Source of the DNA: Sarcocystis neurona | Lineage: Eukaryota; Apicomplexa; Conoidasida; Eucoccidiorida; Sarcocystidae | Length of the DNA: 64,000 bases | Direction: 5' to 3' | NCBI GenBank assembly: GCA_000727475.1 | Contig: KL647314.1 | Coordinates: 650,812 to 714,811 of the forward strand | In this document: positions 47,957 through 60,400 of the stretch, piece by piece | Position numbering within the stretch: position 1 is the first letter of the stretch | Layout: every line of letters begins with the position of its first letter | Notes under the pieces: generated by a model | Database searches by the model: none | Told to the model about the DNA's origin: nothing | The model's input: only the letters and a program-made list of their open reading frames with translations | Position numbers and translations under genes: made by a program

Positions 47957-48280
47957 TAGCAGAAGTGGTACCCACAGGTGTAGTCCAGATGGAAATTTGA
48001 GATACTACTCAAATGTAACCTCTCTCCACCGACCTTCGGCCGGTTTCTTTCACAAGTCACCGCAGTGCATCTCGAACATCGACGTGGTGACACGGCGGTA
48101 GCAACAATATGTAGGCTCTGCCCGATAAGTGAGCCCCTGCGCTGACGTCAGATTACGAACGCGGAGTTGCAGATACACATGAGCGGACGGCGTGTGTGTG
48201 AAGGTTGGTGGAGAGAGGTTACATTTGAGTAGTATCTCAAATTTCCATCTGGACTACATCTGTGGGTACTACTTCTGCTA
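47957..48280. mobile_element. 324-bp foldback / MITE-like element with 80-bp terminal inverted repeats
   Basis: The left arm 47957-48036 and the right arm 48201-48280 are reverse complements over 80 bp with only three mismatches. The arms begin TA-GCAGAAGT and end GCTTC-like with TA, so the element is bounded by TA dinucleotides. A TA target duplication is typical of Tc1/mariner-type elements. Each arm also contains its own small palindrome, ATTTGAG-N6-CTCAAAT. The 164-bp centre has no open frame long enough for a transposase, so the element would be non-autonomous. No second copy was seen in this window. High arm identity suggests fairly recent origin or conversion between arms. Confidence 0.82.
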
Positions 48281-48633
48281 ATCCTGCCTCCTTACGCCTT
48301 TGGCATCCGAGTTCCAAAGTAGATAGCAAAGTAATCTTTTGCAATTTCCGGTTGCCTGCGTGTTCGTTCCTCCTCTCTGCGTTTCATGAAATTGTTCGTT
48401 TTCTTCCCCTGCCGCGGGGATAGTCGTGCACAAATCGTCGGGAAAAGCAGGAATGCATTCCAAGCAAGAATGAATTCCCATCAGAGAACTGGATTATCTT
48501 GGGAACTTGCACTCGTAGTATAGCAGCTAAGATGTAAGACAGCCTCGATGCGTCGTCGATATCTTCTCTAGGACACGCTTTTCCGTCGAACGCGTTGTAT
48601 CTGGTTTGGACGTGTGAATTGGACCTCGTCAGT

Positions 48634-48934
48634 TGTGATTTTCTGCGCCACAACGCCACCTGCCACTTGAATGCTGGAACGTTTTCCATTTGCAAGCGAC
48701 CGCTTCATGCTGATGTATCACTGGAGGACTTGAAGCATCAATAAGCAGGACGTGCCTTTTGAGGACGCCACCGCGATGGTTCATATTGAACGTGTCCGGA
48801 ACGTCTTTCACTATATCTCCGCAGCAGACAGCAACTTTTCTGAAACGGAACGTGAACTCTTTTCAATAGGCCTCAAGTTTCTCCATTTGCGAGTATGTTT
48901 TTATTCGAAGTTAGATATTCCCTGCATTGCCTGA
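48634..48934 (+). pseudogene. Broken Ty3/gypsy-like pol fragment: end of reverse transcriptase and RNase H region
   Basis: Two overlapping plus-strand frames show the order expected at the RT/RNase H junction of Ty3/gypsy elements. Frame one (48634-48741) reads LRHNATCHLNAG, then PLHADVSLEDLKHQ, matching the 'L...L...PVLA.P....PF.L..DASL..LGAVL.Q' block, and then stops at TAA. Frame two (48752-48934) reads VFHYIS and SNFSETERELFSIGLK, matching the diagnostic 'AERNYS.TE.ELLAI' RNase H signature, then stops. A stop and a frameshift separate the halves, so it cannot encode an active enzyme. Chromovirus-like elements of this clade are known from Eimeria. No LTRs, primer-binding site or complete integrase were found; an NDRGSLHTYAV motif at about 49,380-49,415 could be integrase debris. 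Confidence 0.6.
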
Positions 48935-49790
48935 AAATTCTCTATCACTCTGTTATTTGAAGATATCCCTTCATACAATGGCAATTCCAATACCATTGGT
49001 TACATTCACAGATTGAAACAGAGCTGCGTTAGTCTCGTGTTGTTGGTAATTGCAGCGAGCTACTGATTCGATACGGCAAACTGCGTGATGTGATACACCT
49101 CAGGAGACCCAAAGAAGACGAATTGCCCATCCGCTCAAATCGTTGCATCGAGTCGACTGGTTTGAAATCCAATGACGTCCATTCAAAGTTGTAGCCTCTT
49201 TTCCCCATTTTCTGCTATGCGCTTCAATCGGGAACTTCCTGTCTTCTACGCGACGTGCGTTTTTGTTCCCTAAACTAAATGTGGCTTTGCTCTCGCGCAA
49301 ATACTTCCTCCTTCCCACATATATCCTTTGCTGTACAGGTATTCTTGTGTCAGTTCCTTTCCACAAAGTTCCGCAGCGTAAACGACCGTGGCTCTCTGCA
49401 CACCTACGCTGTCGGGGGAGATGGGAGAGCGCCCGAGTCTCCCGAACGCGCCCGTCTCCTGCTGCGGAACGGGCCGTCATACTTCACCAGTCTCCCGGTG
49501 TACTTTTCTTCTGATCTTGAAAGGCAGCTTTCTGGATTCAATGAATTCAACGGCATCTGTTTTAGGGTGCGGAGCGCGTTTGCAGTTCACCTCAAAAAGA
49601 CATCCCTTCGGTGTGGGCACACTCCCACGCTTGCACACTGCGTTACGACGCGCACCCGGTGCCCTCCTGAAGAACACGTCCGTGTAGAAGCTACCTACAT
49701 ACACAAATGCGCACACACATACACGTGTAAATTCATACAGACTGAAACTCCTCTAGGTATCTGTATTTATGGACACGGACGTATCCATAC
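48935..49790. other. Stretch of uncertain content downstream of the pol fragment
   Basis: Both strands carry protein-like pieces: minus near 49,640-49,590 (RRNAVCKRGSVPTPKGCLFE before a GAG|GTGAAC donor), minus 49,480-49,100, and plus near 49,380. They overlap one another, so most must be chance frames, retroelement debris or parts of a minus-strand exon set continuing from 50.5 kb. I could not choose between these. Confidence 0.3.
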
Positions 49791-50560
49791 GCGTCTAGTC
49801 TGCCTCTTCAAGGATGCGTAGCTGCGGTGATCTAGCATGGCATGATCCAAACACTTCTCAATATTTATGGACTCCACTTCCTCTGAGAGGTTACCACTCT
49901 CGAAGTCTTCTTGTCCTTGTTCCTCATGGAGAGTTGTCGATGTTGATGACCTCACGAAGGTGGTGCCCGTGCTTCGTTTTGTGTAGTGTGCTGTCTCCGA
50001 CACAGTTCTCCTTGCAGAGGCTTCAAGTTGCCTTTTTGTGAGACCACTTGTATTTGTGCCTCTCTCCGTACTGATGTACAGTCATCAGACGTGTACGACC
50101 ACATACATGTGCACGCAGGCACACACGTTGGCAATCCAGTTGCTCCTTCATCCATCTCTGTCTATATAAACCAACGTACACACATCTTTCCCTCTCATTT
50201 GCGCCCTCAATGTCTGTAGGTTTCTGCATTTTCATATACACGTACGTATGTAGAAGGACACCCCTGCAGAGCTGGAAGCGTTCGTGTATGTGCGTGTGTG
50301 CACATATATCAGTACATGCGTACTTACCTGCAAATACATTCGCGCAAGGCACAGACATCCATACGGCGAAGCCAACGTCCGCGTGTCTCTTTCTCTGTAT
50401 TTGTCTCTCTCTCCTTGTGATTCAGACACTTGTCGATAAGTATGCGTAGATGTAGCTTTACACAGAATATACCTGCTCGCCTCTGTTTAGCACTTTCTTT
50501 ACTACCATCAGGCTCTTCCATTCCTGTCCACTGATCCTCTGTAGTCCTTTTAGCTGCTTG
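49791..50560 (-). CDS. Two candidate exons of an unidentified minus-strand gene
   Basis: The exon 50070-49791 runs from a CATCAG acceptor (GTACGGAG at 50063 is an alternative) to a GTATGG donor and is open for 93 codons. It is Ser/Thr-rich then acidic (KRSTGTTFVRSSTST, EEQGQEDFESGNLSEEVE). Upstream on the same strand, 50560 to 50473 reads GIEVKQLKGLQRISGQEWKS and then VVKKVLNRGEQ before a GTATAT donor in phase 0. With the alternative acceptor the two join in phase. Farther upstream, 51,140-50,560 is GC- and CAG-rich with coding-like basic pieces but no clean joins. No homologue recognised. Confidence 0.33.
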
Positions 50561-51449
50561 ACCTCAATTCCTTTTCTCTTTCTCCCTTTCCTTCATATGT
50601 AGTCCCCTTTCTCGCGGCATTGCCTCTGCTTTCCGAAATTCCCTTTCTGGAGCTGCTGCCGCGGGCCGGCGCGACAACAACTCCTGTACCACATATTTTG
50701 CCAGCTTCCCTCCTCCTACCGCCTTTGCTCCTCCTGGTCCGCCCCCGCTCTTTTTGCTGCTGATGTTGTTCCACCTGCTCGTTCTGCTACACCCACACGA
50801 CCGCGACGTCCCCAACACCTGCTGCAACCCCACGTGCAGCTGCAGGACGTGTTGCATTTGGACCGCCACCAAGCACCTTTTTGCATGTCTGACGGAGCAG
50901 TGGCGGAAGCGAAGCGGCAGCAGCAGCAGAGTCGCCGTTGCGGAACAGGGACAGCGATAGCACACTACAGCAGCAACAGCGGAGCTTCACTGCAACCCTA
51001 TCAACGCAGCAGCAGAAGCCCGGAACCCAGGGAGCTGCTTCCTTCTCGTGCGACAGTAACGCCGGCAGGAATAGCAGTCGAACTTCCTCAAGATCAGCCA
51101 GCGGTTCTTTCTGGTCCTGTGTAGTTGTCGTATCTGCCACTGTTCCTCACACTTTGACGTGTCCGCTTCCTGCCTGCACCTCCCTACTCACCTGGCTCCC
51201 TCTGAAGAGATCTCCTCTCTCTTGTCTTCTTTTCTCTCTTTCTCGGTCTCTCTTCAAGATTTGTTGTCGCCTAAAAAAGTCGGCTCGACACACCTCTGTT
51301 GCCCCCCCAGCCTACGTGTAATTTCTGTGAGCCGGTAGCCCGCGTTCGAGGGACGTCTTTCACGCTGCGTCTTGTGTATTCTTCTAGCTTTCTGTTGTGC
51401 GGTGTCTGGGCGTCCCGTCTTCATTGGCTTTGCTGTCTGCTGGGGGAGG

Positions 51450-54400
51450 ATGGCTCGCTGTACGCGGCTTCTGGCGTACGGCGCCGGGCTGGTGGGCGTC
51501 AGCGGCGGCAGCTGCTATTCATTTCTTCAGTACAAACACAAGAAGAGCTGCATGCCGGCTGGAACCCGTTACTATTTCTCTCTCCCTGAGGCCGAACGAG
51601 GACGGGCAACTGAGAGCAGCAGCAGTGGTGGCCAGCAGCAGCAGCAGGCGGACCAGCAGCGAGCAGCAGGAGCAGCAGCATATCTGCCTCCCTCGCGGGA
51701 ACAGATGCTGCAGCGCATGCAGAAAGAACGCTTCGATTTACTCGTTATCGGCGGAGGGGCAACTGGTACGTCAAATCTCAGCAGCAGCAGCAGCACACGC
51801 AGCAAAAACAGCAAAGGGGTATGTACGGATGGAGGCAGCGTCCAGAGAAGGAAAAGCAACACACGAGCAGCGCAGGGAAAAAAGGAAGAAGCAGCCTTTG
51901 AAGCAGGCCGCAGAAGGTCAAGCAGCAGCACCGTGGGGTTACGGCGGCGACGCTTCCTAAGTGGCTGCTCTCGCGTGTGCGGTAGTATATGGAGGAGTAG
52001 ATGCAGAAGTAGCTGTTTAGCGGGAGCCGTCCGCCCCGTCACAATATTATCCCAAGTTGCCAGTGCAGCAGCTGACAAGGAGCAGCAGTAGCAGCAGCTG
52101 TGCACTCGATGGCAGCAGCAGTAGCTCACTGGGAAGGCGGAGTCGGAGCGACGGCAGCAGCTTACCTACAAGGAGCGGCCGCCAGCAGAGGAGTAAGAAG
52201 CAGCAACAGCAACCCGCAGGGAAGGAGTAGCAGCAGCTACGAAGCAGCAGCATCAGGGGGTGAGAGCAGCATCAGGGGGTGAGTGAGAATGAGCAGTAGG
52301 AGTGTCCTGATAGGAGCACAGCAACAGTAGCAGCAGCTAAGGAGTAGTGGCAGCAGCAGTTCATCACCTTGTAGCAGCAGGAGCAGCAGCGCTGCATAAA
52401 GAATGAGGAGCAAAATTTGATTGAGAAGTAGCAGCGGTTTGTTCTAGAAAGAGCAACGACAGTTCGTTGAGACTGAGCAGCGGCATCGTTTCAGTGAGAG
52501 CCCCAGCCGCGGACCTTTCAAATCCAGCAGCAGAACATTGCTGGGACCGAGCGCCAGCTGCACCGTATTGAGCGACAGCAGCAGCAGCAGCACCAGAAGA
52601 AGCAGCGTCCTGCGAGGCAGGGATAGAAACTGAGGGCGCCAGCAGAAGCCTAAGAAAGGCAGCCTGAGCTGCGTAATGAGCAGCAGCAGCAGCGTCCTTC
52701 GAAGCAGCAGCAAGAACAACGGCCTGAACAAGCAACAAGAGCGTCCTGAGAAACAGCAGCATCAGGAGACTTAAAAAAGAAGCACCTACGGTAACGTCAG
52801 TGGACTGTCGGAAGCAGACGCAGCAGCACGTCGAGAAGCAGAACGGTAGGGTACTCGCAGACAGCACCACCAGCACCCGCATTGGGGCAGCAGCAGCTTG
52901 AACGAGTCGCATCGGCTCGCTAAGAGGGGGAAGAGGCAGCTCCTCAAAACAGGAGAAGCCAACGTGGTAGCCCAGCACTTCTTCGAAAGAGCGAAGCAGC
53001 CTTGCCAGCAGGTGTCAGCGAGAAACAACACCTGCTTTCTACTGCGCCACCAACCACAGCAGCAGCATCAACGCTGCGGAGTAGAGACATAGCCGGATAT
53101 TAGCAGCAGTGCCCCGTAGCAGCAGCACCGGTACGTGTCAGCAGCACTTTCAAAGAAGGCGGAGAGCAGCAGTGGCATAGAAGCCTTACCCTGTAACGTT
53201 TCTAAAATTTATATATATGCATATATATATATATATGTAAAGTGCCGCATTTGTATGTGTTGATGACATTACCATATCTGTGTGCACATCTCTGTAAAAA
53301 ATAACATCGGCCGAAATTGACGTGTGTGAATGGTTAGAGAGTGTCGACTACTCTGGTTTACATTAGGTCTATTCGACCGGAATATATTATGTGGCGCTGC
53401 ACTGGTACCGGTGTCCTGACGACTCCCTGCGACACCTGTTGAAGTTGAACGACAAGAAGCTGCATTTTTGCCCCTGCAGACACGTACCTGTGTAGACGTG
53501 TAATTTCAAGAACCGAAGAAATAACGGAAATATATGCATATATATGTGTACACATGCGTACACATATGTATATATATATACATATATCCGCAGTATATCT
53601 AAGTATCTACAATTGTATATAAATGCATGCTTTCTAAATATTAGAAGCCCACGCGACAAAGGACGTACACACATTCCTACCTTCTGCAAATGTAAGCGAA
53701 CCCTGTGCGTCTTTTTTTCTCGAATTCAAAGGAGGAGAGGTGTAAAGAAAGAGAGCAAGAGAAACAGGTAAGGACGGCCCGTAGAGGGTCAGGTTTCTCG
53801 CTGTTTGTGACCGTAGTGCATTCTGCAGCCGGTGAGGCTGTTGCGCCCGCTGTTTTGATTCGGCTGCTGTTCGCGTTCCTGCTGCCCCGGACGCGTCGAC
53901 TGTTCCTGCTGCTCGTGTACTGCTCCTTCTACTGCTGCGTTTGCTGCTGCAGCGGCTGCGCGGCTGGATTTGCTGCTTGTCCCTGCTGCCGCAGCGGTTC
54001 CTCGCCCTGCCGGTGCTGTTGCTCTTTCCGCGGCCGCTGCTGCTCTACTTGTCTGCTCCTGCGGCTGCTCCGCGCTGTAGAACCTCGGTGGAGTCTTCTT
54101 TTCTCAGCAGTCTCCGAACGTCGTGCTACCCTGTACGCTGCGCCGTTGGGTATGGCACTCCTGTTGTTGTGTAGGCAGGCTGCTGTCCCCGCACCCAGCT
54201 AACTGTCATTGCCGGGTTGCTGCAGCTGCTGCCCTCTCTCGTCTTCCTCCTATATACGTTTACCGACGCGTGCACATGTCTATCCTATACATATATATAT
54301 ATATATGTTCACCGACGTACGCATGTGTCTATCCTGTACACAGTTGTATACGTTTTTGTCCGTCTCGCTGACTGTCCTTTTACATGCGTGTCGATCTGCC

Positions 54401-57400
54401 CATGTCTCTGCCGACCTGCGATTTTTTCTGTCCACGTATATATAGGTGCATAGCTTCCACTCTCCACGTGTCTTCCTGTGAAGTAGCTGTCCAGCTCTGT
54501 GTGTCCTTCGTGTCCTGCGTCCGTCCATTTGCGTAGAGAATCACTTATGACTATGCTGTTCTTGGTTGCTGTGGCTAGCTATCGCTCTGTGTGTATCACA
54601 GTAGAATTTGCCCTCTGCGTCTGGACCAGCCTTGCTCTTCGTTCTCTCTATTTCTCTCTGTCTCCCTACTTTGTTCCGTCCCGCACGCAGGTACAGCCCC
54701 ACGCAGGCCTGTCTGCAGAGAGGTGAACAGACAGTCGTCCATACACGTGTATTTGTGAGTGGGCTTTGCAGCGACCGTTTCTGCGGATCTGTCCTGTGTG
54801 CCACCCCCTGGTTTCCTGTCCCTGTCTCTCGGTGTGTGCATCTGTCTCCTTATGTGTGTATCTCAGAATATCTGTCTTCTTGTGAATTTCTGTCCCCTAG
54901 GCAGCTATCTAGCCCTCCACCGGACTTGCGTAATAACTGCACGTTTCTTTCTCTTTCGGCTTCTCCTTCTTGCTCTGTGGACTGTTTTCCGAGACCCACC
55001 TGGTTAAGCAGGACGAAGGGGAGCACAGCGCAGGGGTCTTCCTCGCAACAGTTTTGCAGAAGTCGTTTTCTCTTCCTGTCTGTGACGGCGTCCAGGTGGT
55101 AGCGTTGCGTTGGACGCTGCCGCTCGCGGACTGAACTGCTGTTTGATCGAGAGAGAAGACTTTGCGTCGGGCACGTCGAGCCGGTCAACGAAGCTCCTGC
55201 ACGGGGGAGTTCGGTATCTGCAAAGTGCTCTCAAAGGATTCGATTTAAAGCAGTGGGTCCTCGTTCTTCTCCTCCCCTTTCTCCTCTCTTTTCTCTTCGT
55301 CGCTTCTTCCCTTTTTTCTCTTCTCTGTTCTCGTCTTCCTGTTGCTGCTGCTGCTGCTGCCTCAGGAAACGCTGTTGAACGGCGACTGTGGGGGAGGTGT
55401 CGACTGCTGGCGTGCCCCAGCCAGCGTATATTGCAAGGGTGTTGTTTTCCTTTCTCCGTCTCTCCAGCGCTTCGTCTTCTCCTGCATTTTGCTTCCTCTT
55501 TCCCTCTCCTTCTTCTTTTCCTTTTCCTCCTCCTCCTCCCCTTCCTCGAACGCTCGGTGTCCATTCGTTTCTTCGTCTTCAAGGGTTGCCGTCTTTTCTT
55601 TTCTCTCTATTACGTATTTACGCGTTGGCGGAGATGGTTCTCCCCTGTCTGATCATGCGCCTTTCACTTGGTCGGCTTTCTGTAAATCTCTTCCTCCTGG
55701 TCCTCCCTGTTTTCTTCCACTTTTTCTCTTGTTCGTTACTGCTCCTCCTGCTGTTCCGTCCGCTCTTTTTGTGCCTCTGCGCTCTCTTCTTCTGGTCCGT
55801 CCCCGCATTCCGTTCCATTTCCTACTTATTCTGCCCTCCCACGTCCCGTACAAATTCCCTCCTGTTCCTTCCCAGTCTTCGTGTTTCTCTTCTTTTTCGT
55901 CCGATTCTTCGTCGTCTTCTTCGCCGACCCCGCTCGTTTTGTTTTTCTTCTTCTCTGTCTCTTACGCTTTGCGCTCCGCCTTCATTTTCTTTGTTCATTC
56001 AGCTACTCAGTTTCGTACTTGCTTCTCCTCGCGGTCTTAAACGGTCCATCCACAAGCTCTTCTTTGTATTCGCTTTCTTCCCCTCGTCCTTTTGCTGCTG
56101 TTTTCTCTTCTTCTTCTTATCGTCGTCGTCGTCCCCCTCCTCCTCTGCCAGTCTTCACTTTTTTCTGCCTCTTGTGCGCTTCTAACTTTTTCCGTCTCGT
56201 TCGTCTTCTCCTCCGTCCTTTCTGCCTTTTTTTCCATTCCTTTTGCTTCGCCTTCTTGTCTTCCTTTCCGGCCGTCCGCTTTTGGCATCTACCCGCCGTC
56301 AACTTCTCTGCCCCGGAAGCTTCTCTTCTTCTTTTTCGCATCTCTGCTGCTGCAGACTACTTCTTGTGAGTGAAGCACTCGAGGAACGAGCCCACCTCCT
56401 CACAGCAGCGCCGTTTATGAATCACCCAGTTGCTATGGTGGTGCCTGTCTATACCTGGTGGGAGCTTCCGCTCTTCTGGATCGGCTTCAAAGCGTATGGG
56501 ATTCTCTCAAGCCTTGTCTGCTGCTTCCAGACCGGTACTCAAGCCTCCTACATATATACATGCGTGTCCCCACCTCTGCGTTCGCCATCCCTTTCTGCGG
56601 ACATATACACTGATAAAATCTGTGCTCGTCGCTTGCACGTAGCTGGGACTGCTGCATCTTTTTACGTATACACACGTAGATAAAGTCTGTGTCTGTCTCT
56701 TGCACGTAGTGTAGCTAGCTGCCGCTGCTGCTTCAGCTACGCTTCACTCGATTTCCCCTTTCGTCTGTTGCCTGCTGCTTCTTCACAAGCAGTACAACAC
56801 CGTATGTATATATTTGCATAAAGATAGACGCGTTGCGTTTTGGCAACCAACGTGTCTGTCTCGAGGTCTCTAATAAATATATTGATATATGTATGCTCGT
56901 ACACCTAATCAACTATGTGACTATATATATGGTTATATATATGAACATATATACATATGGGTACATACGTGAACATATATATATATATAGATATATATGC
57001 TGATATGCAAGTATATGTATGATTATATGTATACGGTTTGTAGATATGTGATTATATATATATATATATGTATATGTGTATGTCTGTGTAGATATGTGAG
57101 TATGTGTATATATGTGTGTATGTATGGATACATGAGTATATATAAGATTCTAAGTACATGTATTTCTGTGTAGATCCATCTGTAAATGTATATATGTATG
57201 TTTGTGTAGTTAGATATCAAAACGTCACGGTTGCGTGTGCACAACAGTGCGCCGATGCAGCAGTTCGCTTTCTACTGGGACGCTTTATTCTTCGAATCCC
57301 CCACCTTCTCCGTTGTTACTTCTCCCTTTTAAACGCGTGCCTTCGGTTCGCCGCTTCCTCACAAAAAGGTAGCCATTTTCTTCTTCGTCTCCTCCGTACG

Positions 57401-60400
57401 CATACATATATATATATATACATGAATATATACACATGTGTAGGTATGTACACAGAAAACATGACTGCCACTTCTATACATGGATCTATGTATAAATATG
57501 TGGTTACATGGACGTCTCTCGTTCTCTATCTCTCCCTCTCTATCGCATATGTACATGTGCATATATATATATATATACACATGGTTGCCGCTTGTATCTA
57601 TATATATATATATACATATATATATATGCACTTATCTTTGTTTACATGAACATCATCGGTTCTTTCTTTCTCTCTATCTCACATCTATATCTATATGTGC
57701 ATACGTGTATACAAACACAAGTGCCACCTCTGAGTATATATCTGGTCATGTAGCAATCCTTCGTCTTTTTCGTTTTTTGTGTTTCTTTCTCTGTCTTTCT
57801 GTTTTGTCCGTTTATATGCGTGTAGCCGTCCGACGTTCGCGTGTGTGTGTGCGTGTGTTGTAGGCGTCCCCCCCTGCTCGCTGCTTCCACGAGGAACGGG
57901 CAGCTTCGTTTTTCCGCTGTTGCCTCGCGACCACCTGCGTGGAGCTCTGCTGCACTTCGACGGCCAGACAAATGACAGTCGTTTGGCTTTGTTACTGGCG
58001 TTGACTGCCGGCCTCGACGGCTACGTGGAGGGGATGAAGGGCGCTGCCGTCGCCAACTACGTAGAAGCTACGAAATTTATCAAGGATCAGCAGGGACGCT
58101 TGGTTCGTTGCACACGCACACACACACATCTACAAACGAACGTATTTCCTGTCCCATCGCAGCTCTCTCTATACACATAGAACATATGTGTGTATATCTA
58201 TAAATCTGTCTATATCTATCTATCTATATATATATATGCATGTATATGTGTATAGGTACGCACACATATAGGGGTGTACGTGTACGCGCCGACGGGTAGT
58301 TCTCTGTAGACATTTAAAATCTACACACGTGTGTGCATTCACATATATATATATATATATATGCACGGGCACGTGCCGTTGCAGCTCGGTACATATATAT
58401 GTAATAGACGTGTGTGTATTTGTATATATGAATATATATAGGCACGCGTGTATATATGTGTTTGTACATGGATAGATGTACCGAGATTTTTGTGTGTAGT
58501 CCCTGTGTGTAGTACGGATAGGGAGGGACGCGCTTGGACGTGAGAACTGCCGCTTCGTCTCTTTTTTGCCGGCCCGTGCACCAGCCGTGCTGCACACATC
58601 CCTGTAAAAAAAGGTGTACACCGCGTCTTATGTCATACGCCTGCTTCTTCGAAGAGCCAACTCGGATGCAGCATCACACCTGCAGAGGTGTCGCGCGTTG
58701 AACGGCTAGCTGTTCATTTTTGTCTCTACCGACGCGTCTTTCGCTGTCTTGCTGCTTCTCTCTGTGTGTATGTGTCCACGTTCAGAAGTGTGTGTCACCA
58801 GCAACCTCTACCCTCTCTCTGACGTACACCTGCACACATATTCATATGCCTACACATATACACTTCTTTATCTACATAGATCTATCTACATATATCTACC
58901 TACACCCATCTATGTATATCTATATGTATCTGTGTTTATCTATCTATCTGTATCTATCTGTCAATCCATATCTATCTACATCTATCTATCTATGTCTATC
59001 AAGCAGTATTTATATCTACCTATCTACCTGTATCTATTTGCCTACGTATATATATCTATCTATGTCTGTCTATAACTATATGCTGATCTACTTATCTATA
59101 TCTGTCTATGTATATATCTATCTGTCTATGTGAATATGCAGTATGTGCATCCGCATGTGTGTGTGTGTGTGTGCAGAGGTGCATGCGGGAGATAATCGTT
59201 TTGTTTCCTTCAGCAACTTCTTTGCTGCCTTTGTTCTACATATGTTTGTCTCATGTGTGTGGGCGTGTGGGGCAAGGAGATGCAGGAAAACGGCTGTCGT
59301 CGACCTTCTACTTCCGGAAAGGTGGTGTGGCGCTATCCCGTTTTGATAGACGTTTGTTACTTCTCACTTTTTTCTTGCTGTTCCTCCTTTTCGTTCGGTT
59401 TCCTTTCTTGGGGCCCCGTGCTTGGCGATTTGACTCTGAAACTCCTCTCTATTTCGTTCTTCTCGTGGGCGGTCTTTTCGTTCGTTTCCGGGCTGTCCCT
59501 TGTCGCCGCTTCTCCTGCAAAGGCGCCAGTGAGAGAAGGACAGAGCAGACCAGGAGCCGCAGCAGCACCAGAGCGACAGCCTGGCCTGCAGCTCCTGCTG
59601 CTGCTGCTGTTGCGGGAAGAACTCTCCCGTTGTGCTGCTGCCAGAACAACTTTCTCGCTGTGCTGCTGCTCGGAGAACTCTCTTTCGCCGCTGCTAAGAC
59701 TGCGCTGGGGCTGCAGATAGAGAAGGCGTTGCCGACCGGTGCTGTTGCTGTGTTGCTGTTACGCTGTCGCCGGTGGGAATCTGCAGCTGCTGGCGGCCGC
59801 GAAAATGTTCTGCTGCCGTTGCTGCTGTCGCTGGGGGACGCGTGCAGCTGATGCTCACAAGAAGACTTTGCTACTGCTGCTGCTGCTGCTGCTGCGATGA
59901 CGTGTGCGATGGCTCGTCTACTGCAGCTTGTGCTGCTGCCCAGCTGCTGCCGCGACGCTCCTGCTGCTGCGGTGCCTGCTGAGAGAGTGCTGCTAGTGTG
60001 CTGCTTTGATGCTGCGGCTGCGCCTGCGACTGCTGGTGGGTCGGCGTTCCGCGGACGAAACAGCTCTTGCTGCACCTCGTCGGGAGGAACCTGCTGCGCG
60101 GTTCCTGCTGCTGCGCGGTTCCTGCTGCTGCGCGCTTCCTGCTGCTGCGCGCTTCCTGCTGCTGCGCGGTTCCTGCTGCTGCGCGCTTCCTGCTGCTGCG
60201 CGCTTCCTGCTGCTGCGCGGCTCCTGCTGCTGCGCGGCTCCTGCTGCGCGCGGTTCCTGCTGCTGCGCGGCTGTCGCTGTTGTTGCGCTCTCCAGCTTGT
60301 GTTGGGAGAGGACTGCTGGTGGTGTTGGCGATGCCGCTTCAGCCCGTCGTCCTGTCGACACAGGCGCTGTGTGTGTGTACTGACTTTTTTCTCTCTCTTT

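Noticed and set aside
52364..52978. Ala/Leu/Ser-rich frames on both strands in the CAG field
   Set aside because: CAG/CTG repeats have no stop in any frame; there is no motif and no phase-consistent join to the surrounding dehydrogenase exons.
55342..56185. Long hydrophobic frames on the plus strand in 55.3-56.2 kb
   Set aside because: They are intron 2 polypyrimidine DNA. Flanking exons splice in phase around it and match the enzyme family.
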